This document shows, piece by piece, positions 8,622 to 17,176 of a DNA stretch of 64,000 bases. The notes beneath the pieces are model-generated. The model saw only the letters and a program-made list of their open reading frames with translations. It ran no database searches and was not told the origin of the DNA. How positions within the stretch are numbered: position 1 is the stretch's first letter; each line of letters begins with the position of its first letter. Source of the DNA: Frigoribacterium sp. CFBP 13712 (lineage in GTDB: Bacteria > Actinomycetota > Actinomycetes > Actinomycetales > Microbacteriaceae); NCBI RefSeq assembly GCF_014842255.1, contig NZ_JACYVH010000003.1, positions 203,222 to 267,221 of the forward strand. The letters run 5' to 3'. Both the position numbers and the translations under genes were made by a program.

Positions 8622-8876
8622 ATGCTGGATGAGATCGGTCACGATCGGTGGTTCGTCCGCCGCGACGCCGACGCTGCACCTCAGGCCCTGATCGAGCGGT
8701 TCGGCGGCGGGTACCGCCTGACGCTGTGGTCGCTCGTCGAGACCGAGCAACGGCCGCTGGGTGTCTTCACCTCGGCCGAGCAGGCGCAGATCGCGTGGTG
8801 GCGTCATCTCGACCGGGAGCGGGGTCAGCGCAGGGGGAGCACCTCCGCGAGGGCCAGGCGCCTCGGCGAAGACTGA
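8622..8876 (+). CDS. small hypothetical protein (84 aa)
   Basis: 84 aa, soluble. The N-terminal 60 residues look protein-like (WFVRRDAD, LIERFGGGYRLTLWSLVE, GVFTSAEQAQIAWWRHLD) and resemble a compact substrate- or nucleic-acid-binding fold; the last 20 residues are arginine-rich. I do not recognise a family. A TACGAT -10 six bases before the ATG supports expression. Its last 52 bases overlap the 3' end of the convergent gene at 8825-9355. Confidence 0.6.
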   Translation: MLDEIGHDRWFVRRDADAAPQALIERFGGGYRLTLWSLVETEQRPLGVFTSAEQAQIAWWRHLDRERGQRRGSTSARARRLGED

Positions 8877-9355
8877 CCACGGGTCTGTCGGGCCACCGCC
8901 CTGCTGATCACCCGGGCCCGTTCGTCGCTCTGGTCGGACGTCCGTGCTCCCTCGGCGGACCACGATGTCACGCCGTCGTCCGAACAGCCCAGCACGGACC
9001 GTACGACCAGACCGCCCGTGGCGCTCAAGGCGAGCAGGGCGTCGCGCCACGCGAGATCCGACTCGCTCGCCGTCGACGCGCCCGGTCGTTCGACCACGAA
9101 GGCGAGCCACGCCACGTGGAACTCGGCCACGACGGCCTCGAGGGCGACGCCCCAGTCGTCGACGGCGCGAGGTGACGGCCACTCCGAGATCCCCTCGAAG
9201 GGGACCATCATGGGCAGCTGCACATCGTCGGCGTCGAAGAAGAGCGTCCACAGCTGACGCCGGATGGCCACCGGCAGCAGCTCGGACGCCCGGGCGGCGA
9301 GGGCCGCCTCGTCCGGCACGGGGCGGTGAGGATCCGGGGGTGTTCGACAGGTCAT
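8825..9355 (-). CDS. hypothetical protein (176 aa)
   Basis: 176 aa, soluble, no recognised domain. The first half is well ordered (PVAIRRQLWTLFFDADD, then VPFEGISEWPSP, then AEFHVAWLAFVVERPG) and is acidic and aromatic-rich; the C-terminus is arginine-rich. The frame continues upstream into the shadow of the ABC substrate-binding gene, so ATG 9355 was chosen as the first start beyond that gene. It stands alone between the helicase locus and the ABC operon and overlaps the 84-aa gene tail to tail. Confidence 0.6.
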   Translation of the reverse strand: MTCRTPPDPHRPVPDEAALAARASELLPVAIRRQLWTLFFDADDVQLPMMVPFEGISEWPSPRAVDDWGVALEAVVAEFHVAWLAFVVERPGASTASESDLAWRDALLALSATGGLVVRSVLGCSDDGVTSWSAEGARTSDQSDERARVISRAVARQTRGQSSPRRLALAEVLPLR

Positions 9356-9447
9356 GGCACCAGCGTGCCGAGGCGCGGACGTCGTCAGGACGCCGTCCAC
9401 AGCCCGGACACGTGGGGGAGTCACCCGACCGAGGTGGGGAGGGAACG

Positions 9448-10497
9448 TCAGGGGCGGGTGACGAAGCCCTTGTCGACCATCCAGTCGAAGGCGACGTCCG
9501 CAGGCTCCTCGCCTTCGACGTCGACCCGCAGATTGAGCTGGCGGAGCTCCTCGTCGGTCAGCTCGGGCGAGATCTGGTCGAAGACGTCCGCGAGCCCGGG
9601 GTACGTCTCCAGCGTCGCGGCCGACAGCACCGGGGCCGCGTTGTAGGCGGGGAAGAACCCCTCGTCGTCCTCCAGCACGGTGAGGTCGAGCGCGTCGATG
9701 CGGCCGTCGGTCGTGAAGATCTCGCCGAAGTTGCAGTTGCCCCGGTCGGTCGCCTCGTAGACCGTCCCGGTGTCGAGGATGCTGACGTTGTCGGTCGGCA
9801 CGCCGTCGGGGGCGCCCAGCTCGAGTCCGTAGCGCTCGAGCATGGGCTTGAACCCGTCGGCACGCGAGTTGAACTCCGCCTCGACGCAGAACGTCCGCTG
9901 CTCGACCGGGAGGGCCGCGATGTCCGAGAGCGTGGCGACGTCGCCCAGCTCGGCCACCGCCTCCGACCGGACCGCCATGGCGTACGTGTTGTTCAGCGGT
10001 GCCGGCTCGAGCCAGGTCAGGCCGTTGGCGACGTCGGCGTCGCGCACGGCCTCGTACTGCTCCTCCTGGTCGGGGATCCCCTCCGCCTCGCCGAGGTACG
10101 TGAGCCACGCGGTGCCGGTGTACTCGTACGTCATGTCGGCGTCGCCGTCGAGCATGAGCTGCCGCACGGCGACGCTGCCGGGCACGTTCGTGAGGTCGGT
10201 GACCTCGAAGCCCGCCGCCTGCGCCGCGAGGACGGCGATCTTGCCCAGCACGAGCTGCTCGGTGAAGTTCTTCGCCGTGACGGTGAGCGCGGCGTCGTCG
10301 GGCAGACCCTCGATCGCCTCGATCGAGCCGGGTGCCACGGCGGGGACGAAGGCCGTCGCCGGCTGCAGACCGCATCCGGTCAGTCCGGCCACGGTCGCGA
10401 CCGCGACGAGGCCGGCGGCCGTTCCGCGGACGACCCCGAGGCGTCGCAGGCGGCGAGGTGTCACGAGGGCTGGGCGCCCGGTGGGGGTCGATGCCAT
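9448..10497 (-). CDS. ABC transporter substrate-binding lipoprotein, glycine betaine/quaternary-amine type (OpuAC family)
   Basis: 349 aa. The N-terminal signal ends in the lipobox LTGC with lipidated Cys42. The mature part begins with LTVTAKNFTEQLVLGKI near residue 75, the hallmark of the OpuAC/OsmF/EgtU group, and contains YEYTGTAWL near 125 and ETYPGLADVFDQISPELTD near 300. Last gene of a four-gene minus-strand operon, 3 bases after the permease at 10501. The family captures betaine, choline, carnitine or, in EgtU-type members, ergothioneine at the outer face of the membrane. The ligand cannot be chosen from sequence alone. Confidence 0.9.
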   Translation of the reverse strand: MASTPTGRPALVTPRRLRRLGVVRGTAAGLVAVATVAGLTGCGLQPATAFVPAVAPGSIEAIEGLPDDAALTVTAKNFTEQLVLGKIAVLAAQAAGFEVTDLTNVPGSVAVRQLMLDGDADMTYEYTGTAWLTYLGEAEGIPDQEEQYEAVRDADVANGLTWLEPAPLNNTYAMAVRSEAVAELGDVATLSDIAALPVEQRTFCVEAEFNSRADGFKPMLERYGLELGAPDGVPTDNVSILDTGTVYEATDRGNCNFGEIFTTDGRIDALDLTVLEDDEGFFPAYNAAPVLSAATLETYPGLADVFDQISPELTDEELRQLNLRVDVEGEEPADVAFDWMVDKGFVTRP

Positions 10498-10500
10498 GGG

Positions 10501-11271
10501 TCAGAGTCCCTTCGGACGGGCGACGTGCTCGACGAGTCGCCCCAGCCAGTCGATGAGCAGTGCGAGCAGTGCGATGAGGATCGCACCCGAGACGAGCACG
10601 CGCGGGAGGAAGAGGTTGACGCCCGTGGTGATCAGCAGCCCGAGCCCGCCCGCCCCGATGAACGTGGCCAAAGCGGCCGAGCCGACGAGCAGCACGAGAG
10701 CCGTCCGGATGCCCGACAGCATCACCGGCACGGCCAGGGGCAGCTCGACCTTCATCAGGACGGAGAACGCGCTCATGCCCATGCCCCGGCCCGCCTCGAC
10801 GAGGCGGGCGTCCACGCTCTGCAGGCCGATCATCGTGTTGCGCAGCACGGGGAGGACCGCGTAGAGCACGAGGGCCACCACCGCCGCCCGGAACTCGAAG
10901 CCGAGCCAGAACGCCAGGAGGACGATGAGGCCGATGGCGGGGGCGGCCTGCCCGAAGTTCGCGACCGCGAGGATGCCGCCGCTGACCTTCACGAACGGCT
11001 TCCGTGTGAGGAGGATGCCGAGCGGGATGGCGATGACGAGCACGATGAGCGCCGAGACGAACGTCAGCGCGAGGTGCTCGCGCATCAGCGACAGGAGGGT
11101 GTCGGTGTTCAACGTGGTGCGTTCGCCGGCGGTGAGGTCGGCGACCGACAGCCAGACCGCGAAGGCGACGAATCCGAGGAGGACCGCGATCGGCTGGGGC
11201 AGGAGGGCCAGCCAGGCCCGGCGTGGTCGCCCGCGCGCGCCGGCGACGGGGGCGGCGGCCGCGGCGCTCAC
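10501..11271 (-). CDS. ABC transporter permease, quaternary-amine type
   Basis: 256 aa with about six membrane segments and the binding-protein-dependent permease signature around VDARLVEAGRGMGMSAF (EAA loop) near residue 155. Overlaps the upstream ATPase gene by 4 bases and is followed by the substrate-binding lipoprotein. Paired with the second permease at 12565-13215; the OpuB/OpuC and OsmU/YehYW importers likewise use two different permeases. The N-terminal 35 residues are Ala/Pro/Arg-rich and cytoplasmic. Confidence 0.88.
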   Translation of the reverse strand: MSAAAAAPVAGARGRPRRAWLALLPQPIAVLLGFVAFAVWLSVADLTAGERTTLNTDTLLSLMREHLALTFVSALIVLVIAIPLGILLTRKPFVKVSGGILAVANFGQAAPAIGLIVLLAFWLGFEFRAAVVALVLYAVLPVLRNTMIGLQSVDARLVEAGRGMGMSAFSVLMKVELPLAVPVMLSGIRTALVLLVGSAALATFIGAGGLGLLITTGVNLFLPRVLVSGAILIALLALLIDWLGRLVEHVARPKGL

Positions 11272-12578
11272 GGTCGGCCGCCGTCGGCAGGACGCGCGTC
11301 GCCGCCCGGCGCCGCCTCGGAGTCCGCCGTGGGGAGTGAGCCCGCCGTCGACGTCGGCAGGGCGTCGAGGGGGCCCGTGTTCGTGCCCACGGGCGTGTAG
11401 TCGGCTGCGACGGCGGCGGCCTTCCGCGCCCTCGTGATGGCCTCCATCACGACCTCGACCGTGATGACGCCGATGAAGGAGTCCCGGCGCCCGGTCACGA
11501 GGGCCGCGCCGGCGCTCGAGACGAGCATGGTGTCCAGGGCGTCGTTCAGGGTGGCGCCGCTGCCGATGACGGGCAGGTCGTCGTCGACGGTCGACGGCAC
11601 CGTGGTGAGTCGCGAGAGCTGCCTCGTGGAGGGCCAGGCGATGGGCCGGTTGCGCTCGTCGACGACGACGGCGTGATTGTGACCGGCGGCCTTCGCACGG
11701 GCGAGCACCTCGGCGCCGGACTCGCCGGGGGAGGCGACCACCGCCTCCTCGAGATCCACGTCGCCGACGCGGCTGAGGGTCAGCTGCTTCAGCCCCGCAC
11801 CGGAGCCGATGAAGTTCTCGACGAACTCGTTCGCCGGCTCGGCGAGGATGCGCTCGGGGGTGTCGTACTGGACGATGTGCGCGCCCTCCGAGAAGACCAC
11901 GATCCAGTCGCCGAGCTTCACGGCCTCGTCGAAGTCGTGGGTGACGATGACGATCGTCTTCTGCAGCTCGTGCTGGATGTTGATCAGCTCGTCCTGGAGG
12001 CGCTGGCGGGTGATCGGGTCGACCGCGCCGAAGGGCTCGTCCATGAGGAGCACGGGCGGGTCGGCGGCCAGGGCGCGCGCCACGCCGACGCGCTGCTGCT
12101 GCCCGCCGGAGAGCTCGCGGGGGAACCGGTCGCGGTACGTCGCAGGATCGAGCGAGACCAGCTCGAGCAGCTCGTCGACGCGGGCCGCGATCCGCTCCTT
12201 CGACCAGCCGAGCATCTTGGGCACGATCCCGATGTTCGTCGCCACCGTCATGTGCGGGAAGAGCCCGCCGGCCTGGATCACGTAGCCGATGCGACGTCGG
12301 AGATCGTCGCCGTCGATGTCGGTGACGTCGTCGTCCCCGAGCACGATGCGGCCCTCGGTGGGCTCGATCAGGCGGTTGATCATCTTCAGCGTCGTGGTCT
12401 TGCCGCAGCCGGACGGGCCGACCAGCATGACGATCTTGCCCGCCGGGATCTCGAGGGTGATGCCGTCGACGGCCGGGGACGCCTGACCCGGGTACCGCTT
12501 GGTCACCTGCTCGAGTCGGATCGCCTTGCCGGACACGTCTCCGGTGGACGGGACGGCGGGGGAGTCAGTTCTGGACAC
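11268..12578 (-). CDS. ABC transporter ATP-binding protein with tandem CBS domains (OpuCA/ProV type)
   Basis: 436 aa. Walker A GPSGCGKTT at 54-62, signature LSGGQQQRVGVARAL near 155, Walker B LLMDEPFGAVDP near 177 and the H-loop VTHDFDEA near 213. Residues about 260-390 form two CBS repeats, which in OpuA/OpuC ATPases sense ionic strength or cyclic nucleotides. The last 45 residues are low complexity. Overlaps both neighbours (4 bases with the downstream permease, 14 bases with the upstream one), giving a tightly coupled operon permease-ATPase-permease-receptor. Expected to power uptake of a compatible solute or related amine. Confidence 0.91.
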   Translation of the reverse strand: MSRTDSPAVPSTGDVSGKAIRLEQVTKRYPGQASPAVDGITLEIPAGKIVMLVGPSGCGKTTTLKMINRLIEPTEGRIVLGDDDVTDIDGDDLRRRIGYVIQAGGLFPHMTVATNIGIVPKMLGWSKERIAARVDELLELVSLDPATYRDRFPRELSGGQQQRVGVARALAADPPVLLMDEPFGAVDPITRQRLQDELINIQHELQKTIVIVTHDFDEAVKLGDWIVVFSEGAHIVQYDTPERILAEPANEFVENFIGSGAGLKQLTLSRVGDVDLEEAVVASPGESGAEVLARAKAAGHNHAVVVDERNRPIAWPSTRQLSRLTTVPSTVDDDLPVIGSGATLNDALDTMLVSSAGAALVTGRRDSFIGVITVEVVMEAITRARKAAAVAADYTPVGTNTGPLDALPTSTAGSLPTADSEAAPGGDARPADGGRP

Positions 12579-13215
12579 GGATACCTCGCGAGATGGTCAG
12601 GCGGCCGAGGCCGACGAGCAGGAGATCGAGCACGGCGGCGAGGACGACGACGCCCACGACCCCGGTGACGACGGAGGCGAGCGCGTTCGCTCCGCCGGTT
12701 CGGGACAGACCCGAGAAGATGAAGCCGCCGAGACCCGGCCCGAGGCTGTAGGCCGCCACGGCGGCGATCCCCATCACCATCTGCGCGCTGACGCGGACGC
12801 CGGTGAGGATGATCGGCCAGGCCAGGGGGAGCTGCACCGTCAGCAGCGTGCGCATCGAGCCCATCCCCGCGCCGCGCGCCGACTCGAGCAGCGACGCGTC
12901 GACCTCGTTGAGCCCGACGACGGCGTTGCGCAGGATGGGCAGGGTCGCGAAGAAGGTGACGATGGCGACGGCCGGCGGCACGCCGAATCCGAGGAACGGG
13001 ATCAGGAGGCCGACGAGCGCGAACGACGGGAGGGTGAGACCCACGGCGGACACGCCGTTGGCCACGGCGCTCAACCAGGCGCTGCGGTGCACCAGCACCG
13101 CGATGACGACGGCCAGCACGACGGCCAGGACGACGCACTGCACCACGAGGGAGAAGTGCTGCCACGAGGCGAACCAGATCTGGTCCCACCTCGCGGCCAC
13201 GTAATCGAACACCAT
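12565..13215 (-). CDS. ABC transporter permease, quaternary-amine type
   Basis: 216 aa, about five or six membrane segments. The EAA-like loop VDASLLESARGAGMGSMRTLL near residue 112 parallels that of the second permease. First gene of the four-gene importer operon. The start at 13215 gives MVFDYVAARWDQIWFASWQHFS, a typical short N-terminus; the longer frames across this region are shadows. The 121 bases upstream to the LLM oxidoreductase gene must contain the operon promoter; I could not fix a -10. Confidence 0.87.
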   Translation of the reverse strand: MVFDYVAARWDQIWFASWQHFSLVVQCVVLAVVLAVVIAVLVHRSAWLSAVANGVSAVGLTLPSFALVGLLIPFLGFGVPPAVAIVTFFATLPILRNAVVGLNEVDASLLESARGAGMGSMRTLLTVQLPLAWPIILTGVRVSAQMVMGIAAVAAYSLGPGLGGFIFSGLSRTGGANALASVVTGVVGVVVLAAVLDLLLVGLGRLTISRGIRVQN

Positions 13216-13336
13216 CGTCGCCCGCCCCTCGTCTCGACGGGGCCTCGTGGCCCGTCACCCCACGACCGACGAGGACGCGAAGGTGTTCCACCCTAACCAG
13301 GATGCGAGAGCCGTGTCATCGCGGGCTGGGCCCCCA

Positions 13337-14725
13337 CTACGAGGCCGTCGCCGCGCCTCCTACGGTGAATCGGGCTCCGTGGTGCTCGGCGGGCAGCCGG
13401 TCGCCGCGTCCGAAGAGCTTCTGGCGGAGCGTGCCCGGCTCGTACCCGGTCGGGTAGACGCCGCGGGCCTGGAGCACCGGGATCACGTGCTCGACGATGT
13501 CCTCGAACGTGCCGGGCGTGATGGCGTAGGCGAGGTTGAAGCCGTCGACGTCCGTCTCGTCCACCCACTCCTGGAGCTGGTCGGCGATCTCCTCGCCCGA
13601 GCCCACGATGCGCGGTCCGAGGCCGCCGATGCCCGCCGCCTCGGCGATGTCGCGGATGGTCCACTCCCTGCCCGTGTCGCCCGCCTGCGCCTGGAAGTTG
13701 GCCAGCGCCGACTGGATCGCATTGCTCTCGACGTCGCCGACCGGGTCGTCGAGCGAGTAGGTCGAGAGGTCGACGCCCATCCAGCCCGACATGAGCGTGA
13801 GGGCGCCCTCGTGCGACGCGTACCGCTGGTACTCCTCGTGCTTCGCCGCCGCCGCCTCGGGCGTCGCGTCGGTGATGATCGTCAGCAGCGTGTAGATGCG
13901 CGCCGAGTAGCGGTCGCGCCCCGCCGCCTCGAGGGCGTCGCGCAGCTTCGCGACGGTCGCCGCGAGGCGCTCCTTCGTGGGCGCGGCGACGAAGATCGAC
14001 TCGGCGTTCCCGGCGGCGAACCGGATGCCGCGGGGGGACGCCCCGGCCTGGTAGATGACCGGCGTCCGCTGCGGGCTGGGCTCGGCGATGTGGATGCCGG
14101 GCACCTTGTAGTACGTGCCGTCGTGATCGATCGAGTGCACCTTCGACGGGTCGGTGAAGACGCCGCTCTCGCGATCGCGGACGACGGCGTCGTCCTCCCA
14201 CGACCCCTCCCAGAGCTTGTAGAGCACCTCGAGGTACTCGTCGGCCTGGTCGTAGCGCGTGTCGTGGTCGAGCTGGTCGTCGGCTCCCATGTTGCGGGCC
14301 GCGCTCGGCAGGTAGCCGGTGACGACGTTCCAGCCGACGCGCCCCTCCGTCAGGTGGTCGAGCGTCGACATGCGGCGGGCGAAGGGCACGGGGTGCTCGT
14401 AGGCCGTGCCGGCGGTGATCCCGAAGCCGAGGTGCTCGGTCGCGGCCGCCATGGCCGAGACGAGCAGGATGGGGTCGCCGACGGGGGTCTGGGTTCCGTT
14501 CCGCAGCGCGGCGTCGTGGTTCCCGCCGTAGACGTCGTAGGTGCCGAGCACGTCGGCGATGAAGAGCCCGTCGAAGACGCCCTTCTCGAGGAGGCGCGCG
14601 AGCGAGGTCCAGTAGCTCAGCTTCGTGTAGTCCGCCGAACGGTCGTCGGGGTGGCGCCACAGCCCGGGGGACTGGTGCCCCACGCAGTTCATGTCGAAGG
14701 CGTTGAACCGGATTCGTCGAGTCAT
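13337..14725 (-). CDS. LLM-class flavin-dependent monooxygenase (NtaA/SnaA/DszA family)
   Basis: 462 aa. Luciferase-like TIM-barrel with the family opening RIRFNAFDMNCVGHQSPGLW, WTSLARLLEKGVFDGLFIADV near 40, GRVGWNVVTGYLPSAARNMG near 140 and YQAGASPRG near 230. Family members use FMNH2 from a separate reductase to oxygenate nitrilotriacetate, EDTA, sulfur heterocycles or similar molecules. ATG 14725 is chosen over the ATG 19 codons upstream because the conserved sequence begins there. It lies 79 bases from the convergently co-oriented XRE-cupin gene and close to the NCS1/racemase operon, suggesting a shared catabolic pathway. No flavin reductase is nearby. Confidence 0.88.
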   Translation of the reverse strand: MTRRIRFNAFDMNCVGHQSPGLWRHPDDRSADYTKLSYWTSLARLLEKGVFDGLFIADVLGTYDVYGGNHDAALRNGTQTPVGDPILLVSAMAAATEHLGFGITAGTAYEHPVPFARRMSTLDHLTEGRVGWNVVTGYLPSAARNMGADDQLDHDTRYDQADEYLEVLYKLWEGSWEDDAVVRDRESGVFTDPSKVHSIDHDGTYYKVPGIHIAEPSPQRTPVIYQAGASPRGIRFAAGNAESIFVAAPTKERLAATVAKLRDALEAAGRDRYSARIYTLLTIITDATPEAAAAKHEEYQRYASHEGALTLMSGWMGVDLSTYSLDDPVGDVESNAIQSALANFQAQAGDTGREWTIRDIAEAAGIGGLGPRIVGSGEEIADQLQEWVDETDVDGFNLAYAITPGTFEDIVEHVIPVLQARGVYPTGYEPGTLRQKLFGRGDRLPAEHHGARFTVGGAATAS

Positions 14726-14804
14726 GCGTCCATTGTTCGGGCACTCGCGCGACGTTTCCCGGGCGGCGACACACGGCGTCACACAGTGCTCGGCGCCGGG
14801 CGGC

Positions 14805-15476
14805 TCAGGCCCCCGGGTGGACGATGAGCCAGGTGGCCACGGCGTCGACCGCGCCGAGGTTGCCGAGCCGGTGGGGCAGATCGCACGGGAACGTCACGGA
14901 GTCGCCCGCCCCGACGACCACGCGCTCGTCGGGGAAGTCGATGGTGAGCTCGCCCGAGACGACGGTGCCGACCTCGTACCCCTCGTGCGTGACGAGGTCG
15001 TTGACCCCGGTCGCCGAGGCTCCGGGCGGGTAGGTCGACTCGAAGAAGTCGACTCCGCGGAGGTGGCCGGGCGACAACCGCCGGAAGACCACCCCGTCGC
15101 CGAGCACGACCGGCCGGGTCTCGTCGGCCCGGGCGACGACCGGGCCCCGAGGAGGCGCGGTGTCGGTCTCGTCGAGCGCCCCCGCCGTCTCGGCCTCGAA
15201 CACGTCCGCCAGCGGGACGCCCAGCACCTGCACGATGGTGAGCAGCCGGCTCACCGACGGCCGTCGAGCACCGCGTTCGAGCTGCGACACGGCGCTCGGC
15301 GAGATCTCGAGCCTGGCGGCGAGCGATCGCAACGACATGCCGCGGGCGAGGCGGAGCTCTCGGAGGCGCGACCCGAGCACGGCCGCGTCGAGCTCGACGG
15401 GGTCGTGGGAGGGGCGGGGCAGGCGCGGAACGGTCACGGTTCGCCGATCGGTCGGGTGTGAAGCGACTGCTGTCAC
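14805..15476 (-). CDS. XRE-family transcriptional regulator with C-terminal cupin domain
   Basis: About 223 aa. Helix-turn-helix at roughly 36-90 (LRELRLARGMSLRSLAARLE then SPSAVSQLERG), a variable linker, then a double-stranded beta-helix cupin at roughly 130-220 (HEGYEVGTVVSGEL, GAGDSVTFPCDLPHRLGNLG). Such proteins repress or activate catabolic operons in response to a small ligand held by the cupin. It sits divergent to the NCS1 permease, with two inverted repeats in the gap, so local control is likely. The start is uncertain: GTG 15476 overlaps one of those repeats and GTG 15437 would give 210 aa. The linker carries a copy of the AGGAGGCGCG word. Confidence 0.86.
   Translation of the reverse strand: MTAVASHPTDRRTVTVPRLPRPSHDPVELDAAVLGSRLRELRLARGMSLRSLAARLEISPSAVSQLERGARRPSVSRLLTIVQVLGVPLADVFEAETAGALDETDTAPPRGPVVARADETRPVVLGDGVVFRRLSPGHLRGVDFFESTYPPGASATGVNDLVTHEGYEVGTVVSGELTIDFPDERVVVGAGDSVTFPCDLPHRLGNLGAVDAVATWLIVHPGA
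15150..15159 (+). repeat. AGGAGGCGCG word in the XRE-cupin linker
   Basis: An exact copy of the dispersed word lies in codons for the linker between the DNA-binding and cupin domains, a place where insertion would be tolerated. Confidence 0.45.
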
Positions 15477-15478
15477 AC
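15456..15478. promoter_or_regulatory. candidate operator, GTGTGA-N11-TCACAC
   Basis: Perfect 6-base arms with an 11-base spacer, overlapping the presumed start codon of the XRE-cupin regulator. Lies about 30 bases from the second dyad. Autoregulation is an inference. Confidence 0.5.
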
Positions 15479-15509
15479 GCTCGTTACAAGCCGGAAACCG
15501 ACGACGCCG

Positions 15510-15529
15510 TGTGAAGCCATAGATTCACA
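15510..15529. promoter_or_regulatory. candidate operator, TGTGAA-N8-TTCACA
   Basis: Perfect 6-base inverted arms 53 bases before the NCS1 permease start. Shares the TGTGA/TCACA core with the dyad at 15456, so one regulator could bind both sites of this divergent promoter region. Confidence 0.52.
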
Positions 15530-15582
15530 GAACGACGAGGATCACCTCCCACTCACGCTACCTCGTCCCTCAGGAGGCAATC

Positions 15583-17163
15583 GTGGCATCGAACACCGCA
15601 CCGCCCGTCGAGACGGCAGCGCAGCACCCGTCGGGTTCGGCCACCACCGCGAAGGCGGGCTACCACCCCGATCTGACGAACGACGACCTGGCGCCGCTCG
15701 CCCGGCAGACCTGGGGCGGCTACAACATCTTCGCCTTCTGGATGTCCGACGTGCACTCCGTCGGGGGCTACGTGACGGCGGGCAGCCTGTTCGCCCTCGG
15801 CATCGCCAGCTGGCAGGTGCTGGTCGCCCTCGTGGCCGGCATCCTCATCGTCAACGTCTTCACGAACCTCGTCGCCAAGCCCAGCCAGCGGACCGGCGTG
15901 CCCTACCCGGTCGTCAACCGAGCTGTCTTCGGGGTCCGCGGGGCGAACATCCCGGCGATCATCCGCGGACTCATCGCGACGGCCTGGTACGGCGTGCAGA
16001 CCTATCTGGCGTCGCAGGCCCTGACCATCGTGTTCCTCAAGTTCCTCCCCGCCAGCGCCGCTCTGCTCGGGCCGTCGTTCCTGGGTCTCGACGCCCTCGG
16101 CTGGATCAGCTACGGCATCCTCTGGGTGGCTCAGGCCGCGCTGTTCTGGCGGGGGATGGAGTCCATCCGCCGGTTCATCGACTTCGCGGGCCCCGCGGTC
16201 TACGTCGTCATGATCGTCTTGGCCGTCTACCTCGTCTCGCAGGCCGGCTGGGGCGCCATCAGCCTGAACCTCTCCGCGGGGCCGCCCCTGGAGTTCGGAG
16301 CCTCGATCCCGCTCATGCTCTCGGCGGTGGCGATCGTGGTCAGCTACTTCTCCGGTCCGATGCTGAACTTCGGCGACTTCGCCCGGTACGGTCGCAGCTT
16401 CCGCGCGGTGAAGAGGGGCAACCTCCTCGGTCTGCCCGTCAACTTCCTCTTCTTCTCACTGCTCACGGTGATCTGCGCCTCCGCGACCGTCCCGGTGTTC
16501 GGCCGTCTGATCACCGACCCCATCGAGACCGTCGACGCCATCGGGACGCCCTTCGCGATCCTGCTCGGCGGGCTGACGTTCATCACGGCCACCGTCGGCA
16601 TCAACATCGTCGCGAACTTCATCTCGCCGGCGTTCGACTTCACGAACGTCAGCCCGCGTCGGATCAGCTGGCGCGCCGGCGGCATGATCGCGGCCGTCGG
16701 CAGCGTCGCCCTCACCCCCTGGAACTGGTACGGCGACGCGCAGGCGATCCAGTACTCCCTCGGGGTGCTCGGCGCGCTGATCGGCCCGCTCTTCGGCATC
16801 CTCATCGCGGGCTACTACCTCGTCGGGCGGCAGCGCATCGCGGTCGACGACCTGTACACGATGGGCCCGGCCGGGCGGTACTGGTATCGCGGGGGAGTGA
16901 ATCCGAACGCCGTCCGTGCGCTCGTCGGGTCGGGTCTCGTGTCCGTGGCGATCGCCGTCGTCCCGGCCCTGGTCGTCGACCTCGGCGGGCCGTCGGCGAC
17001 CTGGATCAGCGACTACAGCTGGTTCGTCGGCTGCGGGCTCGGTCTCGTCTCCTTCCGGTTCCTCGAACGACGCCGGCCGCAGATGCCGTCGCTCGACGCC
17101 CACGACGAGACCGTCGACGACGGCACGACCGTCGACGACGGCACGATCGTCGCCACCGCCTGA
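15583..17163 (+). CDS. NCS1-family nucleobase/hydantoin permease
   Basis: 526 aa, about 12 membrane segments. NCS1 features: NDDLAPLARQTWGGYNIFAFWMSDVHSVGGY-type first segment at residues 28-58, VVNRAVFGVRGANIPAIIRGLIATAWYGVQ near 107 and FGDFARYGRS near 265. The family imports cytosine, uracil, allantoin, hydantoins or thiamine with a cation. GTG start with an AGGAGG Shine-Dalgarno (15571-15576) 6 bases upstream. The C-terminus repeats VDDGT. The racemase starts 13 bases downstream. That pairing points to a hydantoin- or allantoin-like substrate, which is an inference. Confidence 0.9.
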   Translation: MASNTAPPVETAAQHPSGSATTAKAGYHPDLTNDDLAPLARQTWGGYNIFAFWMSDVHSVGGYVTAGSLFALGIASWQVLVALVAGILIVNVFTNLVAKPSQRTGVPYPVVNRAVFGVRGANIPAIIRGLIATAWYGVQTYLASQALTIVFLKFLPASAALLGPSFLGLDALGWISYGILWVAQAALFWRGMESIRRFIDFAGPAVYVVMIVLAVYLVSQAGWGAISLNLSAGPPLEFGASIPLMLSAVAIVVSYFSGPMLNFGDFARYGRSFRAVKRGNLLGLPVNFLFFSLLTVICASATVPVFGRLITDPIETVDAIGTPFAILLGGLTFITATVGINIVANFISPAFDFTNVSPRRISWRAGGMIAAVGSVALTPWNWYGDAQAIQYSLGVLGALIGPLFGILIAGYYLVGRQRIAVDDLYTMGPAGRYWYRGGVNPNAVRALVGSGLVSVAIAVVPALVVDLGGPSATWISDYSWFVGCGLGLVSFRFLERRRPQMPSLDAHDETVDDGTTVDDGTIVATA

Positions 17164-17176
17164 GGAGCCCCGCACC

